Origin: Streptoalloteichus hindustanus
Lineage (GTDB): Bacteria; Actinomycetota; Actinomycetes; Mycobacteriales; Pseudonocardiaceae
Assembly (NCBI RefSeq): GCF_900129375.1
Contig: NZ_FQVN01000001.1
Coordinates: 124,001 to 188,000 of the forward strand
Length of the DNA: 64,000 bases
Direction of reading: 5' to 3'
Both the position numbers and the translations under genes were made by a program. The notes under the pieces were generated by a model. The model ran no database searches and was not told the origin of the DNA. It saw only the letters and a program-made list of their open reading frames with translations. Shown here piece by piece: positions 58,197-64,000 of this stretch; position 1 is the first letter of the stretch; each line of letters starts with the position of its first letter.

Positions 58197-59432
58197 GTGA
58201 CTTCCGCCCCGGTCCCGACGCCCGACGCCGGGCTGCGCGCCCGCACCCGGGTGCTGACCCCACGCGCGGAGCCGCTGGCGGCGCTGCCCGGCCCGACGAA
58301 CGTCCTCGCGTGGACGCGCGCCGGCGACGGCGTGGTCGGCTGGGGCGAGGTGGCCCGGTTCGAGCCGGCCGGGCCCGGGCGGTTCGCGGCGGCCGACGCC
58401 TGGTGGCGCGAGTTCGTCGGCGGGGTCGAGGTCCGGGACGAGGTGGGCCTGCCGGGCACCGGCCCGCTGGCCTTCGTCAGCATGGCCTTCGCCGACGAGC
58501 CGGGGCGCTCGGTCGTGGTCGTCCCCCGGGTCGTGGTGGGCCGGCGGGGCGACACGACCTGGGTCACCGAGTTCGACCCGCACGAGCCGGCCGCGCCCGT
58601 CCAGCCCGTCCGCCGCCCCTCGGTCCCCCGCTACGCCGAGGGCGAGCTGTCCGTTTCCGACTACCGCGCGGCGGTCAGCGAGGCGGTGGCCCGGATGCGG
58701 GCCGGAGCCGCGGACAAGGTCGTGCTCGCGCACGACCTGACCGCGCACACCGACGAGCCGGTCGACCAGCGCTTCCTGCTCCACAACCTGGCCGCCCGCT
58801 ACCCGGGCTGCTGGACGTTCGCCGTGGACGGCCTGGTCGGCGCGACCCCCGAGCTGCTGCTGCGCCGGGGCGCCGACCTCGTCACGTCGCGGGTGCTCGC
58901 CGGCACGACCTGGCCGCGCGCCGGCGCGAGCGGCGACGAGCTGGCCGCCGAGCTGCTGGCCTCCCGCAAGGACCGGGCCGAGCACGAGTACGCGGTGCGG
59001 TCGCTGGCCGAGGCGCTCCGCCCGTTCTGCGCCGAGCTGTCGGTGCCCGACGAGCCCCACGTGCTCCGCCTGCCCAACGTGCTGCACCTGGCCAGCGACG
59101 TCTCGGGCCGGGTGCGCGAGGACGCGTCCCTGCTCCGGCTCGCCGAGGCCGTGCACCCGACGGCGGCGGTGGGCGGCACCCCGACCGCCGACGCCCTCCG
59201 GCTGATCACCGAGCTGGAGCGGATGGACCGGGGCCGCTACGCGGGTCCGGTGGGGTGGGTCGACGCCCGGGGCGACGGCGAGCTCGGGATCGCGTTGCGG
59301 TGCGCCGAGGTCGACGGCGCCGCCGTGCGCCTGTTCGCCGGCTGCGGCATCGTCGCCGACTCCGACCCGGACCGCGAGGTCGAGGAGGCCGCGGCCAAGC
59401 TGCGGCCGATCCGGGACGCCATGGAGGGCTGA
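58197..59432 (+). CDS. menF: Isochorismate synthase
   Basis: A 411-residue chorismate-utilising enzyme that makes isochorismate. C-terminal motifs: DKVVLAHDLTAH, VGATPELLLRRG, SRVLAGTTWPRAG, ELLASRKDRAEHEYAV, HLASDVSG and AVHPTAAVGGTPTADAL (the PTxAVxG active-site motif), and ELGIALRCAEVDG. The conserved catalytic Lys and Glu are present. It could feed menaquinone or a catecholate siderophore; no siderophore genes are near, and menG is in the window, so the menaquinone pathway is favoured. GTG 58197. Confidence 0.88.
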   Translation: MTSAPVPTPDAGLRARTRVLTPRAEPLAALPGPTNVLAWTRAGDGVVGWGEVARFEPAGPGRFAAADAWWREFVGGVEVRDEVGLPGTGPLAFVSMAFADEPGRSVVVVPRVVVGRRGDTTWVTEFDPHEPAAPVQPVRRPSVPRYAEGELSVSDYRAAVSEAVARMRAGAADKVVLAHDLTAHTDEPVDQRFLLHNLAARYPGCWTFAVDGLVGATPELLLRRGADLVTSRVLAGTTWPRAGASGDELAAELLASRKDRAEHEYAVRSLAEALRPFCAELSVPDEPHVLRLPNVLHLASDVSGRVREDASLLRLAEAVHPTAAVGGTPTADALRLITELERMDRGRYAGPVGWVDARGDGELGIALRCAEVDGAAVRLFAGCGIVADSDPDREVEEAAAKLRPIRDAMEG

Positions 59433-59517
59433 CCGAACCCGGCGTAGCGATGATCACGTGTCCGTCGCGGCCGCCCCTCATTACGTTTCGTACCGAACCG
59501 GAATCGAGGAGGCACCC

Positions 59518-59970
59518 GTGGAGCACGAGAACCCCGCCGCGACGCGCCCGGCCACCGCGGAGTGGCCGGCGGCGCTGCCCGCCGTCCAGGTGCGGGTGGC
59601 CCGGCCCACGGACCGCCTCGACGAGGTCGTCCACTTCTACCGCGACGGGCTCGGCCTGCCCGAGCTGTTCCGGTTCGAGGAGCACGCCGGCTACTCCGGC
59701 GTCATGCTCGGGCTGCCCGGCGCGGCCTACCACCTGGAGTTCACCTCGCACGTCGACGGCAGCCCCTGCCCCGCGCCGACCGCGGACAACCTGCTGGTGC
59801 TCTACTTCGCCGGGCCGGCCGACCGGGACGCCGTGGCGGAGCGGCTCGCCGCCCTGGGCCACGGCCCGGTCGAGCCGGAGAACCCGTACTGGGCGACCCG
59901 CGGCGCGGTCACGGTCGAGGACCCCGACGGCTGGCGCGTCGTGCTGGCCCCCGAACCGGTGTTCTCGTAA
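59518..59970 (+). CDS. VOC family protein (glyoxalase-like)
   Basis: A 150-residue protein with two beta-alpha-beta-beta-beta modules: VRVARPTDRLDEVVHFYRDG, LGLPELFRFEEHAGYSGVML, HLEFTSHVDGSPC and AVTVEDPDGWRVVLAPEP. Metal-dependent dioxygenase, isomerase or resistance functions occur in the family; the substrate is unknown. GTG 59518 has GAGGAGG upstream. Its end lies about 30 bp from an IS remnant. Confidence 0.85.
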   Translation: MEHENPAATRPATAEWPAALPAVQVRVARPTDRLDEVVHFYRDGLGLPELFRFEEHAGYSGVMLGLPGAAYHLEFTSHVDGSPCPAPTADNLLVLYFAGPADRDAVAERLAALGHGPVEPENPYWATRGAVTVEDPDGWRVVLAPEPVFS

Positions 59971-60000
59971 CAGCCGAACGGAGCGCGGAGACGGACTCTC

Positions 60001-60596
60001 CACGTGGTCAAGCTCCCGGTAGACGTAGCCCTTGCCAGTGGTGATCAGCAGGGCGGGGTCGGGGAGCGGGCGGGGTGGTGGTCGCGGATCCATGAGCACC
60101 TGCCGCTCATCGGAACTTCGGGTCGACCAGTGCCCGGCGGCCGGGAGCCCGCCGGGAGTGCGGACAGGTGGGGGCACAGACCGAAACCAGCGCGAGTGCG
60201 AGCGGCAGTAGCCTTGCTCCGCCCAGCCGGCCCACGATGAGCGCTTCACCATCGGGCGGGAACAGGCGCCCCACCAGCGCGGAGACGGCGATCCAGACCA
60301 GCTCGGCCCACAGGTCGGCGTCGACCGGCAACAGGCAATGACCCACTTGACCAGTGGCAGCGCCGCGCGTGGACGACGGTTGTGGCCGGACTGGCCCGGC
60401 AGCTATCGGAACGCGCCGGGCATTCGGGTGGGCAGGAACCGCGACCAGCGGGCTTGAAGGACGGCCCCCACAACGCCTTCGCCACCACGAGGTTGACCAA
60501 CTGCGCGTCGGTCAGCCCGGGCGACCGACCCATCCTAGGCGTGCACCAGGTAGACGTCGATCTTGGCGCGGAATGCGGTCAGCGGGGTGTTCGGGT
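60001..60596 (-). mobile_element. Decayed IS982-type transposase fragment
   Basis: Reading on the minus strand through several frames gives TPLTAFRAKIDVYLVHA, then GRSPGLTDAQLVNLVVAKAL, then VDADLWAELVWIAVS, then VKRSSWAGWAEQGYCRSHSR and KGYVYREL, in the order found in IS982-family transposases. There are multiple frameshifts and stops, and the 3' part is missing near 60001. No terminal repeats found. Inactive remnant. Confidence 0.65.
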
Positions 60597-60889
60597 CGCT
60601 CGCCACGAGCTGGTCTTGAGCGCCCTTCGCCCGTCTCCGGCCAGCGCACCTTGCCCGGACGTCGAGCCGCGGTCGACCCCACGGCGAGCGAAGAGGCGGG
60701 GCGGTGCACCGGCGCGACCGGCGGCGGAGCTTGCCGACCACGTCTCGGAACCGGTGGGATCGCTTCGATCAGGGGAATTCAGTGGAGTGCCGTGGTCGCG
60801 GCGCCCACCGGTGAGCGTGACCGCCAAGGGATGCCGGTGCGCCAGCTCGTATGAGCCGCCGTGCTTCTGCGGGTCGCCGTTCGCCTCCG

Positions 60890-61432
60890 ATCGACTGTCC
60901 TCAGTGGACTCAGTGGTTGGTCCAGAACGAGTTCGCGGAGGTGGATGATCGAGCGGGTCAGGCTGATGACGGCCCGGTGAACACCGATTCGGAGCTTGGC
61001 GCGCGTGCGGAGTCGGCAGAAGCCCTTGAGCCAGGCGACGGTGCGGTCTGCCGACCAAGCCCAGAATCAGCGAGGTGAGGTTGTTGCGGTGCCCGCCGGT
61101 GGCGTGATTGCCACGGGATGCTCTCCACATCGTTGATCAGATGATGTGCGGAGCCGGGGTTGCGCCGGTCCGCCGGGCTCGGCCCAGCGCGATCCCTCCT
61201 GTGTGAGCCCACAGAGGGGGCGGAGTCCCCACGGCGGCGGAGCAGCCGCCACGTCGCGCCCGAGGCGCGGGCACAGCGCGGCGGTCAGCCGGTGCCGTCG
61301 GTGCCGGTTGCCGGTGCGCACCACGTGCGAGATGCCCTTCAGCGCGGACTGGCCCTCGGCACGCCTGCGGCCGGACAGCGGAAGCGACGGGGACGCACCG
61401 AGATCAGCGGCTTCAGGCGTGCCACCGCTCAT
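60890..61432 (-). mobile_element. Decayed IS5-type transposase remnant
   Basis: The N-terminal piece near 61432 (MSGGTPEAADLG, then LKGISHVVRTGNRHR) and a C-terminal piece at 60890-61050 (ADRTVAWLKGFCRLRTRAKL, then VHRAVISLTRSIIHLRELV) fit an IS5-family transposase in order and orientation. The middle is scrambled or deleted. The segment 60597-60889 between the two remnants holds no recognisable gene. No inverted repeats or target duplication found. Confidence 0.6.
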
Positions 61433-61687
61433 CGGTCAGGTCCGCCACGCCCGCCGTGATCGTGGATGTCCTGCCCCGCAAGCAAAGCCGCCACGCCGGA
61501 TCGCGCTGGGCCGATCACTTGTCCCGGTCCCCGTGCCCCGCCCCAGCCCGCCTGTCGCGCCGCGTCGCGGCGGTGGCTCCCGATCGGGGGAAGACCACCG
61601 CGCAGGGGTCAACCACCCCGGGCGGCCGGGTCGATCAAGGGGCGATCAGGGGTCGGGCGGCGGGCGAGGCGGGGAGGCGAGCGGTCG

Positions 61688-62977
61688 GTGGCACGGGCGC
61701 GGTTGCTGGCGTCCGCCCCCTGGGTGCTGGGCCTGTCGGTGGCGATCCACCTGGTGGTGACCGGCTGCCCGCCGGTGAGCTCGTTGATCGACCTGCGGGT
61801 GTACCGGGAGGCCGCGCCCGAGGTGCTGACCGGCGGCCTCTACGACTTCCGCCTCGTCGACCCGGGGGACGCCTCGTTCCCGCTGCCGTTCACCTACACC
61901 CCCTTCGCCGCCCTGCTGTTCCTGCCGCTGTCCGCGCTGCCGTGGCCCGTGGTGGTCGGGCTGTGGCAGGCGTCGTCCCTGCTGTGCCTGTGGTTGTTGG
62001 TCCACAGTGCACTGTCCCTAGTGGACAGTGTGGACCCGGGGACCCGCCGGAGCGCCGCGCTGCTGTGGACCTCGGCGGCCCTCTGGCTGGAGCCGGTGCG
62101 CACGACCCTCAACTACGGCCAGGTCAACCTGTTCCTGGCGGCTTCGGTGTGGACGGCCCTGACCCGGCGGGGCGCGGCGCTGCCGGGCGCCGCCGTCGGC
62201 CTGGCCGCCGCCGTCAAGCTCACGCCGGCCGTGGCCGGGTTGTGCCTGGTGGCGACCCGGCGGTGGCACGCGGCGGCCTGGTCGTTGGCGACCTTCGCGG
62301 CCACCGTCGCTCTGGGGTGGTTGGCGGCGCCCGAAGAGTCCCGGCGGTTCTGGTTCCAACTGCTCGGGGACGCCGGCCGGGTGGGGCCGGTCGGCTCGGC
62401 GATCAACCAGTCGCTGCGGGGCGCGCTGTCCCGCTCGCTCGGCGCCGACGTCGGGTGGTCGCTTCCGTGGTGGGGTGCCGTTCTCGCGGTCGGCGCGCTC
62501 GCCGCGGTCGCGGCGCGGGCCGCCCTGCGCCGCGACGACCCGGTGGCCGTCGTGCTCGCGGTCCAGTTGTTCGGTCTGCTGGCCTCACCGGTCTCCTGGA
62601 GCCACCACTGGGTGTGGGTGGTGCCGGCGTTGGTCTGGCTGACCAGCGCGCCCACCCGGAGCGCGGTCAGGGGTGCGGGGCCGGTCGCCGGGGCGTGGCT
62701 GCTCGCCAGCGCCGGTTACGTGGTCTCCTGGCTGCTGGTCGCCCAGCCCTCGATCTGGGAGATCCCCCGGCCGTGGCCGCTGTCCGCGCTGGGCTGGGCC
62801 TACCCGGCCTGCGCGGTGCTCACCCTGGTCGTCATGGCGACGACCAGGCGCGGAGACCGCCACCGCGCCCGGGCGGCGGAGGGGACGACAGGAGTCAGGC
62901 GGGGAGCCGCCGGGCCCTCGTCCGACAGCTCCCCACCCGTTTCCGAGGGTCCGGCCGGGGGCGCGTCGCCCAGTTGA
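61688..62977 (+). CDS. GT87 polyprenyl-phosphomannose-dependent alpha-mannosyltransferase
   Basis: A 429-residue, ~10-helix GT-C glycosyltransferase (DUF2029/GT87), the family of PimE and Rv2181. The catalytic Asp is in the first outer loop (SSLIDLRVYREA, Asp35). Other conserved parts: FTYTPFAALLFLPL, LNYGQVNLFLAA, AAAVKLTPAVAG, NQSLRG and SPVSWSHHWVWVVPALV. It probably adds alpha-mannose to lipomannan or a related envelope glycan. GTG 61688 has GGGAGG 10 nt upstream. The C-terminal ~45 residues are low-complexity. Confidence 0.88.
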   Translation: MARARLLASAPWVLGLSVAIHLVVTGCPPVSSLIDLRVYREAAPEVLTGGLYDFRLVDPGDASFPLPFTYTPFAALLFLPLSALPWPVVVGLWQASSLLCLWLLVHSALSLVDSVDPGTRRSAALLWTSAALWLEPVRTTLNYGQVNLFLAASVWTALTRRGAALPGAAVGLAAAVKLTPAVAGLCLVATRRWHAAAWSLATFAATVALGWLAAPEESRRFWFQLLGDAGRVGPVGSAINQSLRGALSRSLGADVGWSLPWWGAVLAVGALAAVAARAALRRDDPVAVVLAVQLFGLLASPVSWSHHWVWVVPALVWLTSAPTRSAVRGAGPVAGAWLLASAGYVVSWLLVAQPSIWEIPRPWPLSALGWAYPACAVLTLVVMATTRRGDRHRARAAEGTTGVRRGAAGPSSDSSPPVSEGPAGGASPS

Positions 62978-63003
62978 CGGCGACGCCCTCGCGGAACCGG
63001 ACC

Positions 63004-63044
63004 GGCGTTCCGCCGAGCGCTGGGAGCGCGCTCGGCGGAACGCC
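63004..63044. terminator. Strong hairpin between convergent genes
   Basis: A perfect 17-bp stem (63004-63020 with 63028-63044) and a 7-nt loop, 27 bp after the GT87 stop and 43 bp beyond the CAP gene stop. Confidence 0.9.
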
Positions 63045-63086
63045 CACCGGATCACCGCCCAGGTCGGGGGTGACGGGGGCAGGGGT

Positions 63087-63884
63087 TCACCACCCGAAGT
63101 TCTGGGTCCAGTAGATCCGGTAGCTCCCGCCGCGCGCCATGCCGACGCCCAGCGCCCTGAGGTCGCAGTTGAGGATGTTCGCCCGGTGGCCGGGCGAGTT
63201 CATCCAGCCCCGCACCACCGCCTCCGGCGTGGTCTGGCCGGCGGAGATGTTCTCCGCGCCCGGGTTGGGGTAGCCGGCGGCCCGGATGCGGTCCGCGAAG
63301 CTCCTCCCGTCGAGGGAGCGGTGGTCGAAGTAGTTCTGGGCCGCCATGTCGGCGCTGTGCCCCCTGGCCGAGGCGTTGAGCCGGTTGTCGATCCGCAGCG
63401 CCGGGCAGCCGGCCCGGTCCCGCTCCCCGTTGGTCAGCTCGGCGACCCGGCGCTCCTCCTCGCTCATCTCGGGATTCGCCGGCGCGGGTCGCGACGAGGA
63501 GACGGGTGGTCGCGGGCGGGTGGTCCCCGGCGCGGCGGTCGTGGCCGGACCGGAGGGGGACGTGGCGCCGGCCGACGGCGTGGCCGGGGTCGAGGCCGTG
63601 CTCGACGGTGTCGACGACGTGGCGCTCGCGCTGTCGCTCGGCGCGGGGGTGCTCGACCCCGGGGTCGTCGACGACGGCGCGAAGGTCGAGGAGAGGGCCA
63701 CCGGCGCCGGAGCGCTGACCGCCGGATCGACGGCGGAGCCGGCGCCGCCGCCCACCGTCGGGGACGTCGGGTCGCAGGCGGCGGTCACCAGCACCAGGCC
63801 GGCCACCAGCGCGCCGAAGGCGACCCGCCGGGGGCCGGTGAGCCGGGTCGCGCGCACGCCGGGAAGAACTCGGTATCGCAGCAC
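63087..63884 (-). CDS. CAP-domain secreted lipoprotein
   Basis: A 265-residue protein. The signal peptide ends VTAAC (Cys37, lipobox). A Ser/Thr/Pro/Ala linker of ~100 residues follows, then a CAP/SCP domain (~145-265) with ELTNGERDRAGCPALRIDN, RGHSADMAAQNYFDH, GAENISAGQ, GWMNSPGHRANILN and YRIYWTQNFGW; both active-site His and the Glu are present. Bacterial CAP proteins are extracytoplasmic and mostly uncharacterised. GTG 63884 has AAGGA upstream; ATGs at 63962 and 63950 are in frame but would bury the signal peptide. Confidence 0.85.
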   Translation of the reverse strand: MLRYRVLPGVRATRLTGPRRVAFGALVAGLVLVTAACDPTSPTVGGGAGSAVDPAVSAPAPVALSSTFAPSSTTPGSSTPAPSDSASATSSTPSSTASTPATPSAGATSPSGPATTAAPGTTRPRPPVSSSRPAPANPEMSEEERRVAELTNGERDRAGCPALRIDNRLNASARGHSADMAAQNYFDHRSLDGRSFADRIRAAGYPNPGAENISAGQTTPEAVVRGWMNSPGHRANILNCDLRALGVGMARGGSYRIYWTQNFGW

Positions 63885-64000
63885 GAGGTCGTCCTTTGTC
63901 GCGTCGGGTTCTCGGGAGTTCCGCGCGCCTTTTCCCTGGTGCCGGCGCATGTGCGCGCGCACCGGTGTCCGCCCGGCCCACCCCCGTTGGCCGGCGAATG

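Overview
The window is a chromosomal segment from a high-GC actinomycete. I infer the family Pseudonocardiaceae (Saccharothrix/Actinosynnema/Lentzea type), without a database check. Reasons: very high GC with G/C-ending codons, frequent GTG and TTG starts, 1-4 nt stop/start overlaps in operons, a zinc-type L33, and gene orders shared with mycobacteria (tRNA-Thr, tRNA-Met, rpmG, hadA, hadB; and mgtA-like glycosyltransferase next to menG and a menJ-like reductase). There are no replication genes, phage, CRISPR array or biosynthetic gene cluster.

Layout. 1-2.4 kb: end of an aminotransferase, hadAB, rpmG, a GC-rich palindromic repeat field, tRNA-Met and tRNA-Thr. 2.5-9.2 kb: a membrane EAL/GGDEF c-di-GMP protein, a PhzF-like protein, a frameshifted GNAT gene, a hotdog thioesterase, a flavoprotein and a DUF998 membrane protein. 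9.4-12 kb: tRNA-Tyr, yajQ, rmlA, htpX. 12.2-16.9 kb: a three-gene complex-I-like cassette (nuoB, nuoC, nuoI homologues only), DUF2630, an unknown small gene, ddaH divergent from an Lrp/AsnC regulator, and an enoyl-CoA hydratase. 17.4-20.4 kb: korAB, 2-oxoacid:ferredoxin oxidoreductase. 20.8-26 kb: a 1019-residue proline-rich membrane-anchored protein and an OmpA/BON protein, then rarD. 26.3-43.9 kb: a polyprenyl diphosphate synthase and the complete 14-gene nuoA-N operon. 44.4-47.5 kb: a lipoprotein, a DUF4291 protein and a wall-anchored LANTG protein. 47.6-53.1 kb: a menJ-like reductase, menG, two GT4 glycosyltransferases and an inositol-monophosphatase-family protein. 53.4-57.3 kb: paaABCDE. 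57.6-60 kb: DUF3592, a menF/entC isochorismate synthase and a VOC protein. 60-61.4 kb: decayed IS982- and IS5-type transposases. 61.7-64 kb: a GT87 mannosyltransferase and a CAP-domain lipoprotein.

How it fits together. Much of the segment serves the respiratory chain. korAB yields reduced ferredoxin and CO2 from 2-oxoacids. nuoA-N oxidises NADH with menaquinone. The polyprenyl synthase, menF, menG and menJ-like genes supply steps of menaquinone synthesis. Palindromes matching the actinobacterial Rex (NADH/NAD+ sensor) operator lie twice before nuoA and once before the menJ-like gene, so complex I and quinone side-chain reduction are probably controlled together by redox state. The separate nuoB-C-I cassette, which lacks D, E, F, G and all membrane subunits, is the most unusual gene set here.
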